Source of the DNA: Veillonellaceae bacterium
GTDB lineage: Bacteria > Bacillota > Negativicutes > Veillonellales > Negativicoccaceae
Reading direction: 5' to 3'
DNA length: 41,890 bases
NCBI GenBank assembly: GCA_022771805.1
Contig: JALELM010000001.1
Coordinates: 1 to 41,890 of the forward strand
The translations under genes and the position numbers were made by a program. Position 1 is the stretch's first letter, and every line of letters starts with the position of its first letter. The notes below the pieces were generated by a model, which had not been told where the DNA came from, did no database searches, and saw only the letters and a program-made list of their open reading frames with translations. Positions 26,359 to 33,427 of this stretch are shown one piece after another.

Positions 26359-27669
26359 TTAGAAAAATGAATATCCGGTATTGGCGCGTTGTACCCGCGC
26401 CGCGGCAAACCGGCTCGCCACCGGTGCCGCAAACGTTAAAGCGGCCGCATCTGCCACATCCGGCGACCGACCGCTACGTTCCTTTATTTTGTCTTTCGCT
26501 TCCAACTGGATCCGCCCTTTGGCGTCGTATCCGTACTCCGGTATCGACAACTCCGCCTGCAGGCGCTCGTCTTCCGGTATACTGCCGCCCTGCTGCAGCC
26601 AAGCGCGCATCGCGTCCCACATCTCCGCCCGGCGGTTAACGTACTTATCTTCCCGTATCGCCTTACCGCCGAACGGTACTTCCATCACCGTATATCCCAA
26701 TTGACGGAGCCGATCAATTACACCCTCGCCGCGCCCCGCGTCAATGAACACGGCGTCCGGCCGATGGTCTTCGATTTCCCGTGCCACAATCTCCGCCAGC
26801 TTCATGTTATCCAAACCGGAGAACAACAGCGGCTCGTACATACACAACCCCCGCCGCCGGACAATACACGAATGATCCGCGCCGTACCGTGCCACATCGA
26901 CACCCAACACCACCGGCGCCCCCGCCAGATCCTCCTCGACCACCCGCCGCGCTTTTGCCTGCGCGACCAGGTCAATGGAAATCAGGACATTAAACGCCGA
27001 TGCGGTAAAGTCGCAATACAACTCCTGCCGGATCGCATCTTCGCTCATATCCTTTTTCATCTCTTCAACTTCCGCTTCCGGCAAGATACAACTGTCCGCC
27101 ACCGTATAGCGGCAAGTATACCAGGAAGGATCCTCCAGCCCCCGGCGGTACATTTCGTAAAACGCGTTCTGCCCTTTAGGCGTGCCGATAAACACCGCCC
27201 ACCCGGACCGATCCGCCAGTGCCGGGCGGATAATCTCATTCCACACTTCCGGCTTTATCTGCGCGTATTCGTCCAGCACCACGCCGTCCCAATAACTCCC
27301 GCGCAAGGAATCCGGATTATCCGCGCCCTTGATATACAGCCGCGCTCCTGGCCGATTGGCGTGCCGCGACGGCAATTCCACAAACAACTCCGATTCATTG
27401 ACCAAACGCCCCGGAATCGGTGCCGTGTAGAACTTGAGATACGACCAAGCAATCTGCTTTGCCTGAATCCGAAACGGCGCAATATACGCGTATTGCGGCG
27501 ACGGATTCGCGCACAATACCGCCTGCTTCAGCATGTGATTGATCATGCCGACCGTCTTGCCGAACCGACGATGCGCCACCACAACCGAAAAGCGAGCCCG
27601 CTCCAACCCGGGATGGATCGCCGCCTTCCAAAGCGGCCGCGGCGTATACGGGATAGTCACCTTACCCAT
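26359..27669 (-). CDS. terL: Terminase large subunit
   Basis: A 436-aa packaging motor; ATG at 27669 overlaps the TerS stop by 8 bases and fits family starts (MGKVTIPYTPRPLW); the longer ATG at 27708 is less likely. The ATPase half has a Walker A variant VVAHRRFGKT (about residues 29-39), Walker B GVVLDEYAQI, and a coupling-type FIGTPKGQNAFYEMY. The RNaseH-like nuclease half has GVDVARYGADHS, VFIDAGRGEGVIDRL and SPDVADAAALTF, supplying the metal-binding acids. It cuts and translocates DNA into the prohead through the portal encoded just downstream. Confidence 0.95.
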   Translation of the reverse strand: MGKVTIPYTPRPLWKAAIHPGLERARFSVVVAHRRFGKTVGMINHMLKQAVLCANPSPQYAYIAPFRIQAKQIAWSYLKFYTAPIPGRLVNESELFVELPSRHANRPGARLYIKGADNPDSLRGSYWDGVVLDEYAQIKPEVWNEIIRPALADRSGWAVFIGTPKGQNAFYEMYRRGLEDPSWYTCRYTVADSCILPEAEVEEMKKDMSEDAIRQELYCDFTASAFNVLISIDLVAQAKARRVVEEDLAGAPVVLGVDVARYGADHSCIVRRRGLCMYEPLLFSGLDNMKLAEIVAREIEDHRPDAVFIDAGRGEGVIDRLRQLGYTVMEVPFGGKAIREDKYVNRRAEMWDAMRAWLQQGGSIPEDERLQAELSIPEYGYDAKGRIQLEAKDKIKERSGRSPDVADAAALTFAAPVASRFAAARVQRANTGYSFF

Positions 27670-28048
27670 CGTCTGCCCAGCCGAACTCAATCTGCACCGC
27701 TCCGCCATCCGCGCCGGTTACCTCTGCGCGCTTCTTCGGATTGAATGCATCGTCCGTCTTCTCCAATAGCCACCGGGACACTTCCAAATCCCCCGCAACG
27801 ACCGCTTTATGGATATTGTACTTCGCCCGCAAGCCCGTCCGGCCGCTCCACTCCTCTACCTTGTCAGTAAATCCGGGACTTATCTTGCAATACTTATAAT
27901 ATGTATCACGTGATATTCCGGCAAAATCACATGCCTGTGTAACATTCGCGCCAAACGAAAAGGCCTCTTCCAATTTACCGACAACAGCCGGAGTTACCGC
28001 CCGCGGTCTGCCCGCCTTTCCTTTCTTTCTCCTCTTCACCTCTGCCAT
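27662..28048 (-). CDS. terS: Terminase small subunit
   Basis: A 128-aa DNA-recognition subunit; ATG at 28048 chosen because GGGGGTGAG lies 4 nt before it (a GTG at 28057 overlaps that site). It has a basic start (KRRKKGKAGRPRAVT), an HTH (VTQACDFAGISRDTYYKY) and a C-terminal part that would oligomerise and contact TerL. It is the first gene of the head cluster. A terminator-like hairpin and the type I toxin locus lie just upstream. Confidence 0.9.
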   Translation of the reverse strand: MAEVKRRKKGKAGRPRAVTPAVVGKLEEAFSFGANVTQACDFAGISRDTYYKYCKISPGFTDKVEEWSGRTGLRAKYNIHKAVVAGDLEVSRWLLEKTDDAFNPKKRAEVTGADGGAVQIEFGWADDG

Positions 28049-28074
28049 CGGCCTCACCCCCTTTTTATTGGCAA

Positions 28075-28099
28075 CAAAAAAGCACTTCCGCAGAAGTGC
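28075..28099 (-). terminator. Intrinsic terminator upstream of terS
   Basis: GCACTTC pairs with GAAGTGC (7 bp, 4-nt loop), followed on the minus strand by TTTTTTG. It lies between any promoter further right and the head operon, so it would block transcripts not modified for read-through. It also sits just upstream of the plus-strand toxin promoter. Confidence 0.75.
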
Positions 28100-28104
28100 C
28101 TATA

Positions 28105-28113
28105 TGATATAAT
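28105..28113 (+). promoter_or_regulatory. Extended -10 promoter of the Hol_Tox peptide
   Basis: TGA followed by a perfect TATAAT (28108-28113) on the plus strand; the predicted start is near 28120, at the first base of the 13-bp word that recurs inverted at the 3' side. No good -35 is seen, as expected for the extended -10 class. Confidence 0.75.
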
Positions 28114-28120
28114 ACGTGCT

Positions 28121-28345
28121 GAGATAGCAGACGGGTTCGGCTCATCAATCCCTTACGGATTGGTGGTGATACCATGAGCGTTTTTGAAGCGTTATCGTTG
28201 ATGATAGCCTTCGGGCTCCTGGTAATTACTATTATCACGGAGCGAAAGTAGCCAAAGAAAAATAGCCTGACCACTATCAGGGCAAGCCATTTCTCAATCT
28301 ACAAAATTCAGAGATGAGCTTGACTGCGCAAACGTCTGCTATCTC
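28121..28345. repeat. 13-bp perfect inverted repeat flanking the toxin gene
   Basis: GAGATAGCAGACG at 28121-28133 and its exact complement at 28333-28345. In the toxin message these are the 5' end and the 3' region, so the RNA can close on itself, as known for several type I toxin messages. The antitoxin RNA carries the same word and would compete for the 3' copy. Confidence 0.8.
28174..28251 (+). CDS. 25-aa Hol_Tox-family type I toxin peptide
   Basis: Encoded on the plus strand inside an otherwise minus-strand region. The peptide MSVFEALSLMIAFGLLVITI plus ITERK fits the putative holin-like toxin (Hol_Tox) pattern: MS(V/T)(F/Y)EAL start, one membrane helix, short charged end. GGTGGTGAT lies before the ATG, and a CAATCC/GGATTG hairpin sits next to that site. 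Family members are membrane-active peptides kept silent by an antisense RNA. The surrounding 28049-28468 stretch (420 bases) has no other gene; it holds this toxin, its promoter, the antitoxin RNA and late-promoter signals. Confidence 0.82.
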   Translation: MSVFEALSLMIAFGLLVITIITERK

Positions 28346-28348
28346 TTT
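28254..28348 (-). ncRNA. Predicted type I antitoxin RNA (about 95 nt)
   Basis: It starts about 7 bases below a consensus promoter (28355-28383) and ends at a CCTGA/TCAGG hairpin followed by TATTTTTCTTT. It is complementary to the 3' untranslated part of the toxin message, beginning 3 bases after the toxin stop. Its 5' region contains GAGATAGCAGACG, the same 13-base word found at the 5' end of the toxin message. Analogous Bacillus systems (txpA/RatA, bsrG/SR4) also pair over the toxin 3' end. Confidence 0.7.
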
Positions 28349-28354
28349 GCGTTC

Positions 28355-28383
28355 ATTATACCCGTTTCCCGTCCGTTCGTCAA
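28355..28383 (-). promoter_or_regulatory. Consensus promoter for the antitoxin RNA (possibly also late genes)
   Basis: TTGACG (28378-28383), 17-bp spacer, TATAAT (28355-28360) on the minus strand. It is the best promoter in the region. Without read-through it yields the short antitoxin RNA; with read-through of the terminators at 28254 and 28075 it would feed the head operon. Confidence 0.8.
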
Positions 28384-28428
28384 AGCATGAAATTCCCGCC
28401 GGAGATTTACTCACACTTTTACTCTACC

Positions 28429-28464
28429 AGTATACCACATAAAAATGTTCGTTTGTGTTCGTTC
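28429..28464 (-). promoter_or_regulatory. Candidate regulated late promoter with paired activator-like sites
   Basis: TGG plus TATACT (28429-28437, minus strand) is an extended -10 without a -35. In place of the -35 there are two GTTCGTT words on the plus strand (28447-28453 and 28457-28463), 10 bp apart, i.e. one helical turn, on one face. This is the layout of an activator-dependent late promoter. The gene for the likely activator (28469-28879) is immediately upstream. Confidence 0.55.
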
Positions 28465-28468
28465 TTTT

Positions 28469-28879
28469 TCAAAAGTACAATTTATTGTAGATATACAACG
28501 CCCGGCTATGCATCTGCCGCGCCCAACTGTAACTGTACTTCATGCGTACCGCTACTTCGTATAGCTTCATTCCCAACACGTAGCGATAATACAACAACCG
28601 GCGGTACTCCTCCGGCTCCACTGCCATTACTTTAGCCACAATCTGCCCCCGCTCCTGAATCCAGGCGTCAATCGCCTGATCCATCTGCCGCTCCAAATCC
28701 ACCAGCGCCGCTACCCCGTCCGCCAGCCCGCTTACTTTGGTGCCGGATACCCGTTCACCCAAACCGCCCGCATGCATACTCTCCAACCTTGCGCGTATTC
28801 GTTGCAACTCCGCCGCCCTGTCGTCAATCCTGCGATCCAATTCGATTAAATGAAGCAGTTCCCGCTTACCTTCCGTCAT
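28469..28879 (-). CDS. DUF1492/ArpU-like late transcription regulator
   Basis: The start is ATG 28879 with GAGGTGAAGAA before it; the longer frame to 28945 has no such site. The 136-aa protein has a coiled-coil front half (LIELDRRIDDRAAELQRIRA) and a sigma-region-4-like end: MAVEPEEYRRLLYYRYVLGM, YEVAVRMKYSYSWARQMHSR, typical of the DUF1492/RinA-ArpU group that activates late genes in Firmicutes phages. It is the last gene of the early operon and sits directly before the candidate late promoter and the head operon, matching that role. Confidence 0.75.
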   Translation of the reverse strand: MTEGKRELLHLIELDRRIDDRAAELQRIRARLESMHAGGLGERVSGTKVSGLADGVAALVDLERQMDQAIDAWIQERGQIVAKVMAVEPEEYRRLLYYRYVLGMKLYEVAVRMKYSYSWARQMHSRALYIYNKLYF

Positions 28880-28951
28880 TTCTTCACCTCGTCTGCGACT
28901 TTGCACAACAACGAATACAAAACATACTGCTTGGGACAAATCCACGCGTAC

Positions 28952-29317
28952 TCAAAAGCTAGTCTGCCGTTGGTAGTCCTCTCTTGCCATGCATCCCGCC
29001 TCCCATTCGCGATAGAGATTAAACCAGTCTTCTGCCCGCATCGTGATTAGCCAGCCCTCATTATCCCTGCGGTGCGCCACAAGCGGAATACGACCGCTTT
29101 TCTCGCTGTCCCGCACCGCTTGTGCCACTGCATCGGTCAGGCGGATTACCTTACCGCGCTTTACTTCTACATGCACGCCCGGCAATCCGACTATATCGGC
29201 CGCTTCACCGGTATTTCCGCAATACTGCGCCGACCGCCGCACGTCAGTGTATCCCTCGGCTCTGCATAGTTTTGCAAATTCCAGCTCCCCGCGCTTGCCT
29301 TTTTGTTTACTGTTCAT
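28952..29317 (-). CDS. PD-(D/E)XK nuclease, Holliday-junction-resolvase-like
   Basis: A 121-aa protein with an N-terminal KGKRGELEFAKLCRAEGY helix and the nuclease core NTGEAADIVGLPGVHVEVKR, giving Glu, Asp and ExK positions in the order of PD-(D/E)XK enzymes of the Hjc/VRR type. Phage members resolve branched DNA before packaging. Overlaps the upstream 92-aa gene by 4 bases. The exact subfamily is uncertain. Confidence 0.75.
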   Translation of the reverse strand: MNSKQKGKRGELEFAKLCRAEGYTDVRRSAQYCGNTGEAADIVGLPGVHVEVKRGKVIRLTDAVAQAVRDSEKSGRIPLVAHRRDNEGWLITMRAEDWFNLYREWEAGCMAREDYQRQTSF

Positions 29318-29592
29318 TCGTTCCCATCCTCACTACGCCACGCTCTTCCACCACGCTCAACGTCCGCAGTACGGAGCGCCTGTTCCACTGCCTTATTGCG
29401 AAGTTGCTTGTTCAGTTTCTCCAGCATCCCTACCAGCATTCTCGCCGAGACACGACAGTCCATCACGCCCTCTCGCAGCGGGTCGTCTTTCAAATTCTCT
29501 TCGGCGTATAGCATGCCTTTATTTATCTGCCGTGCCTTTTCAGCCATTACATCGACCCCAAAAGCCAGTTCGTTAAGTTCTTCTGCGTTCAT
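29314..29592 (-). CDS. 92-aa protein of unknown function
   Basis: A helical, charged protein (MNAEELNELAFGVDVMAEKA; ARMLVGMLEKLNKQLRNK) with 4-base ATGA overlaps on both sides, so it is part of the tightly coupled early operon between the methyltransferase and the nuclease. No family recognised; similar short helical genes are common here in Firmicutes phages. Confidence 0.7.
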   Translation of the reverse strand: MNAEELNELAFGVDVMAEKARQINKGMLYAEENLKDDPLREGVMDCRVSARMLVGMLEKLNKQLRNKAVEQALRTADVERGGRAWRSEDGNE

Positions 29593-30565
29593 TTCCCCAT
29601 CTCCATTTCTCGCATTATCCGCTCGCCGACTGCTCGTGCTACATTTACGGTTACTGCGTTTCCAGCTTGCTTGTACAGTTGCGTGTCACTAAGCCCCGCT
29701 GCCTTTGCCCGTTCAAAGTATTCATCCGTGAACCCTTGCAACCGCCAGCACTCCTTAGGTGTTAGTCTGCGTATGTGCTCGCCGTCATCAACCCCGTGCC
29801 GATCCTGCGCCGTCAACGTGAACATCGGCTCGTCCGCGTCCTTGAATCGTCTTCCGTTTTGCCGCTTCTCTTTCCAGTCGGGCGCAAGAACGGCTCGCGT
29901 TCGTATCTTCACAAACGTATCCGTCGCCCGCTGTTTAGTCGTTACTGTTGCCGCCACTGCTCCACTACGCACGGTTTGTGGTTGTCTTCCGTCTGCTCCT
30001 CTCGCCGTTTCAAGTAGGCAGTCATCGTTGCCGACAGAAAATACTTCTCGTCCACGACTTCCTCGAGAACGTCCGACAATAAACACACGTTCTCGGCTCT
30101 GCGGTACACCGAAGTCTTTGCTGTTAAGCAATTCCCATCGTGCATCATACCCTGCTTCGTCCAGCCGATGGAGTACCTCGCAAAATCCTCGCCCGCCATC
30201 AATTGACAAAAGCCCTTTAACGTTTTCAGCGATAAGCCACTCGGGCTTATTTTCACCTTTTTCGCCGAGGAGGCGAATGACTTCGTAAAATAATCCGCTT
30301 CGGCTTCCGTTAAGTCCGGCACCTTTACCTGCAGTGCTGATATCTTGACAGGGGAATCCGAACGCCCACAAGTCCGCGCTGGGGATGTCACCCCCCTAGT
30401 TTCTCTGATGTCTCTGCCATACCATTCTCCCTCTGTGTCGTGAATTGCCCGGTAACTCGTGACGGCGAACCGGTCAAATTCGCAGAAACCGACACACTTC
30501 ATTCCTGCCTGCTCTAAACCCAGTCGCATTCCGCCGCAGCCGGCGAATAAGTCAATGAATTTCAT
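29589..30565 (-). pseudogene. C5 cytosine DNA methyltransferase, frameshifted at a G tract
   Basis: Two frames together make one full-length (about 325 aa) methyltransferase. The first (from ATG 30565) has the SAM motif FIDLFAGCGGMRLGLEQAG; the second has FGFPCQDIS (catalytic Cys), AENVKGLL, PQSRERVFIVG, RLTPKECWRLQGF and KQAGNAVTVNV. They join at six G on the coding strand (30391-30396). One extra G would give GGDIPSADLWAFGFPCQ, the normal family sequence, so a single base is missing. This may be phase variation by slippage, programmed frameshift, true decay or a sequencing error. An active enzyme would protect phage DNA from host restriction. The 30565 start overlaps the upstream stop (TGATG). 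Confidence 0.85.
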
Positions 30566-30843
30566 CACTCCCATTCTTTCCCCTCCTGCCGTTTCCACAT
30601 CCGCAGGATTTCTTCCCGCCACGCCGATGACGAAGCGCGGGCGGACATGAACGGTATGGTCACCATAAAGTCGATATTCTCCGGCCATGCACCGCGAATG
30701 TCTTCCGCTCGGTTGGTGCTCTCTACCGTTTCCCGCCACCGCCGCTCCGCCTGCTGTATCCCTTCCGTGAATTCATCCAATGCCGCCAGCGCGGCGGTCA
30801 TCATTACCGGTACAAGTGCTCGTTCGTCCATACATTCCATCAC
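30565..30843 (-). CDS. 92-aa protein of unknown function
   Basis: A helical protein with Trp-rich charged stretches (EGIQQAERRWRETVEST; WREEILRMWKRQEGKEW). Possible starts are GTG 30843, ATG 30840 and ATG 30831; none has a clear ribosome site, suggesting coupling to the SSB gene that ends 3 bases before. Its stop overlaps the methyltransferase start. No family recognised. Confidence 0.65.
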   Translation of the reverse strand: MMECMDERALVPVMMTAALAALDEFTEGIQQAERRWRETVESTNRAEDIRGAWPENIDFMVTIPFMSARASSSAWREEILRMWKRQEGKEWE

Positions 30844-30845
30844 AC

Positions 30846-31253
30846 TTAAAAGGGAACTTGCTCGGTTTCATACGACGCCCGTCGCTGCTCTTGTGTCTGC
30901 ATTGTGGAGAATGCACCCCAATCGCCCGCCGGCTCCGTCTCTATTTGCGGTGCGACCAGGTTCGCTACCACTTCGGTCATGTAACGTTTTTCTCCTTCTT
31001 TCGTCTCGTACGAGCGTGTCTGGAATCGCCCCTCGACGAATACACGTGCGCCTTTGCGCAAGGCTCCTGCCGCTTCCGCCTGTTTCCCCCACACGACGAC
31101 CGGGATATAGTCTGTACCCTCTTTCTCTTCCCCTTGGCCACTCGTCCATTTGCGAGTCACCGCCACCGTAAACGAAGCAACCGCTTTACCCGTCTTCGTG
31201 TGCCGCAGCTCCGCATCTTTCGTTAAATTTCCCATCACCATCACGCTATTCAT
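30846..31253 (-). CDS. ssb: Single-stranded DNA-binding protein
   Basis: A 135-aa OB-fold protein: MNSVMVMGNLTKDAELRHT, ASFTVAVTRKW, DYIPVVVWGKQAEAAG, KGARVFVEGRFQTRSYE. The C-terminus ends EQVPF, a variant of the usual DDDIPF tip that recruits partner proteins. It should coat ssDNA made during replication and ERF-type recombination. It lies between the loader-like gene (8-base overlap) and a small unknown. Confidence 0.95.
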   Translation of the reverse strand: MNSVMVMGNLTKDAELRHTKTGKAVASFTVAVTRKWTSGQGEEKEGTDYIPVVVWGKQAEAAGALRKGARVFVEGRFQTRSYETKEGEKRYMTEVVANLVAPQIETEPAGDWGAFSTMQTQEQRRASYETEQVPF

Positions 31254-31962
31254 GTATACCAGCTCCTTTTGTCTGTTCTCGCTTTACACTTCGCACTAAC
31301 CGTTCGTATCGTGCTTTCATGTCTTCGTCGTAGTACACGACCGGCGTAATCACGCCCGTTTTATTCAGCCGCGGATACATACGCACCCACGGCGGCTTAC
31401 CCTCTTCCGCCGCCGCAAATCTATCCCAGCGGTTCGCATCGTTTTTCATCAGCATATCCAACGTGCAAAAATTCCGTGCAATCGTTTCGTCCTCCATCTC
31501 CGGGAAATACTTTCGCGCATACTCCCGCAGTTCGTCCGCCACCCGGCTCGTATCGGGCGCACAGTTCCGGTTCCCGTTTTTTCGCTCACGGAAATCTGCC
31601 AGCCGTTGCATGAGTATTGCATACTCCCGCGCCGCCTCCTCTTTGTCGGGCGGCGGCAATAATTCCTGCTTCTGTCGCTTAGCGTGCTGTCTCTGAATGA
31701 GTGCCACTTGATTGAGAATATCGGCAAGTGAGGGCAGCCGTTTTTGCATTAAACACAAATCGCTGACCGCTGCCTTGACTACCTCATCCGGCACTGCGCT
31801 TAAATGCCGCTTCATCTGCACAAGCAACCCGTCGCCGACGGAGAATTCTACTTCGTGCCCGTTTACCGTCCTGCTGTCAATACTCTGGGACAGTCTCCAC
31901 GCTTCCTGCGGGTAGGATGCCTGTATCATCTTCACCAGCGACGCTGCTGTCTCTGCTTTCAT
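31246..31962 (-). CDS. Possible replicative helicase loader/G39P-like protein
   Basis: A 238-aa protein. The N-terminal 85 residues (KMIQASYPQEAWRLSQSI... DEVVKAAVSDLCLMQKRLPSLADIL) follow the pattern of the SPP1 G39P helicase-loader/inhibitor N-terminal domain, where a YP start helix and a final PS(I/L)ADI are typical. The rest is helical and charged. No Walker motif, so it is not a DnaC-type ATPase. It follows the replisome organizer, overlapping it by 86 bases, which is long; GGAGAG before ATG 31962 supports this start. No phage helicase is present, so host DnaB would be recruited. Confidence 0.6.
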   Translation of the reverse strand: MKAETAASLVKMIQASYPQEAWRLSQSIDSRTVNGHEVEFSVGDGLLVQMKRHLSAVPDEVVKAAVSDLCLMQKRLPSLADILNQVALIQRQHAKRQKQELLPPPDKEEAAREYAILMQRLADFRERKNGNRNCAPDTSRVADELREYARKYFPEMEDETIARNFCTLDMLMKNDANRWDRFAAAEEGKPPWVRMYPRLNKTGVITPVVYYDEDMKARYERLVRSVKREQTKGAGIHE

Positions 31963-32812
31963 GCAATCTCTCCATTTCCGTCAATTCGCCCACTAAATAC
32001 CGAGTAGCGTTGATACGCTGCTGCGCCTTAGTCTGCTGCGGGCGTATCGTTTGTTCATTGAGATACCCCTCAAATTTAGTGCCGAACAAAGTCTCCGGCC
32101 GCAAGTATCTGTCCATCTTGCTGTCTCCCAGCCATTCCTGTGCCTTCTTATCAATGACAGTAAAGAAGTCCGTTTCGGTAAATCCCTCCGCCAGTCTGGC
32201 GTGAATAAGCATTTGCGTTTTTGCCGTGTTCGCTTTGAAGCATTTCCCCGTTCGGTCATTTAAATGCTCAATGATATGCTTGACTGTGCCATCCGGTCGA
32301 GCTTGCTCGACAATGGTTTTATCTCCTTTACTTTCCTTTCCTTTACTTTCCTTTCCTTTACTTTGTGGATTCATGGTGGAATTAATTCGATTAATGTCGA
32401 CATTTATCGCATTCTTGACGGTTTTTAGTGAAATGAGCAGAAATCTCCCGTCGTAGTCTACCGACTTTCTTTTCGAAACAGCGTCAAAATATTGCTGCTG
32501 GATTCGTCTTGAAGTCAATACACCGTAGGTTTTCCACATGCATTCATTAAAGAAGTCCACTTGGATCGCCTTAACCACAACTTCCTCTACTGCGCGCTCG
32601 GCAGTACCAACATCGTCAGCCACTGCAAAACACTCATCCTCATTCCACACGATGTAATATCCTTTGTATTTGTAGATATTACTCAGCAGTTGGACTAGTA
32701 TCGGAACGGATTGAAGGCCGCATGCCCTAATTATCCGTCGTACCTTGATATGTGATAAAAAGTTGACATCGAGCGAAAAGTAGTCCAATCCCACTTTTGG
32801 CATTCGTGCCAA
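31877..32812 (-). CDS. Replisome organizer (DnaD-like) with Phg_2220_C end
   Basis: A TTG start at 32812, 8 nt after AAGGGAG, is preferred; it gives 311 aa. The N-terminus (PKVGLDYFSLDVNFLSHIKV, QLLSNIYKYKGYYIVWNEDE) is the Lin1244/Lin1753-type winged-helix domain. After a Lys/Ser/Glu spacer (KGKESKGKESKGDK) comes a conserved phage C-terminal domain: HIIEHLNDRTGKCFK, RYLRPETLFGTKFEGYLN. Such proteins bind the phage origin and recruit the helicase loader encoded next. The origin is probably inside or near this gene; the 15-bp repeats at 32325-32364 are a candidate for part of it. Confidence 0.85.
   Translation of the reverse strand: MARMPKVGLDYFSLDVNFLSHIKVRRIIRACGLQSVPILVQLLSNIYKYKGYYIVWNEDECFAVADDVGTAERAVEEVVVKAIQVDFFNECMWKTYGVLTSRRIQQQYFDAVSKRKSVDYDGRFLLISLKTVKNAINVDINRINSTMNPQSKGKESKGKESKGDKTIVEQARPDGTVKHIIEHLNDRTGKCFKANTAKTQMLIHARLAEGFTETDFFTVIDKKAQEWLGDSKMDRYLRPETLFGTKFEGYLNEQTIRPQQTKAQQRINATRYLVGELTEMERLHESRDSSVAGEDDTGILPAGSVETVPEY
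32325..32364. repeat. 15-bp tandem repeat inside the replisome organizer gene
   Basis: CCTTTACTTTCCTTT repeated 2.7 times, in frame (encoding KGKES-type units), next to a TCGAGC/GCTCGA palindrome (32298-32311). Many Firmicutes phages carry their origin iterons within the organizer gene. Low-complexity spacer coding is an equally simple reading. Confidence 0.7.
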
Positions 32813-32816
32813 TATA

Positions 32817-33095
32817 TCAGCTCCCTTCGCTAACCTCCCCGGCATATTGCAACAGGTTCTCCCGGATTTCTCGCTGCGTAAAAACGCTTTTTCGCCTGCC
32901 GTGTGCCTGCTCATGACAGTACCGGCAGAGTGTCGCCAAGTTCGTCAGCTCATCCTTGCCGCCTTGCGAACGGAATACAATGTGATGGGAGTCCGTCCCC
33001 GGTCTCCCGCACATGACGCACAACCCTTCGTCCCGGTCATAACACTGTTTGCGCAATCGGTCGTAAGCGCTCTTGCTTCGTTTCTTACGTTTCAT
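32817..33095 (-). CDS. HNH endonuclease
   Basis: Start at ATG 33095 (the longer frame runs back into the preceding gene). The 92-aa protein has CVMCGRPGTDSHHIVFRSQG, LTNLATLCRYCHEQAH: two CxxC zinc knuckles and the HH...N...H nuclease core. Small HNH proteins in phages often assist DNA packaging; here it is in the early operon rather than beside the terminase, so a recombination or packaging role is open. It overlaps the upstream gene by 11 bases. Confidence 0.88.
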   Translation of the reverse strand: MKRKKRSKSAYDRLRKQCYDRDEGLCVMCGRPGTDSHHIVFRSQGGKDELTNLATLCRYCHEQAHGRRKSVFTQREIRENLLQYAGEVSEGS

Positions 33096-33426
33096 ACTTC
33101 GCCGCCGTCCATTCTCGCGCCAACTCATCGGAAACAACCGCCATTTCCTTTTTAATCGCATTGATTCGTTCGATAGCCCCTTTGTACCGAACAAGCGCAA
33201 CATCTCGATTCAGGCGCAGATTTGCCACGTTCTCCTCACCTTTTGCAAGCGTAGGGATAAGCGTGACGCTCATCCCCTCTGCCCGCAGGCGCAGGATTTC
33301 CTTTGCTTCCGCGCACTTGTATTCATACTCCGCCTCGGCCGTTTCCACTCCCAGCGTTTCCGATTCATTCAACAGCCGCTTGAGCTCAGCCGTCAGCCGG
33401 CGCATACGAATTGCTCCGTGCTCCAT
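33085..33426 (-). CDS. 113-aa coiled-coil protein
   Basis: ATG at 33426 with TTAGGTG in front. The protein is mostly long helices (TAELKRLLNESETLGVETAE; ENVANLRLNRDVALVRYKG). No catalytic motif. It lies between ERF and HNH genes, so an accessory role in DNA metabolism is possible, but no family is recognised. Confidence 0.7.
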   Translation of the reverse strand: MEHGAIRMRRLTAELKRLLNESETLGVETAEAEYEYKCAEAKEILRLRAEGMSVTLIPTLAKGEENVANLRLNRDVALVRYKGAIERINAIKKEMAVVSDELAREWTAAKYET

Positions 33427-33427
33427 A

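Noticed and set aside
32325-32364. Repeats as a proven replication origin
   Set aside because: They are short, low-complexity and explained by the Lys/Ser/Glu protein spacer; kept only as a candidate.
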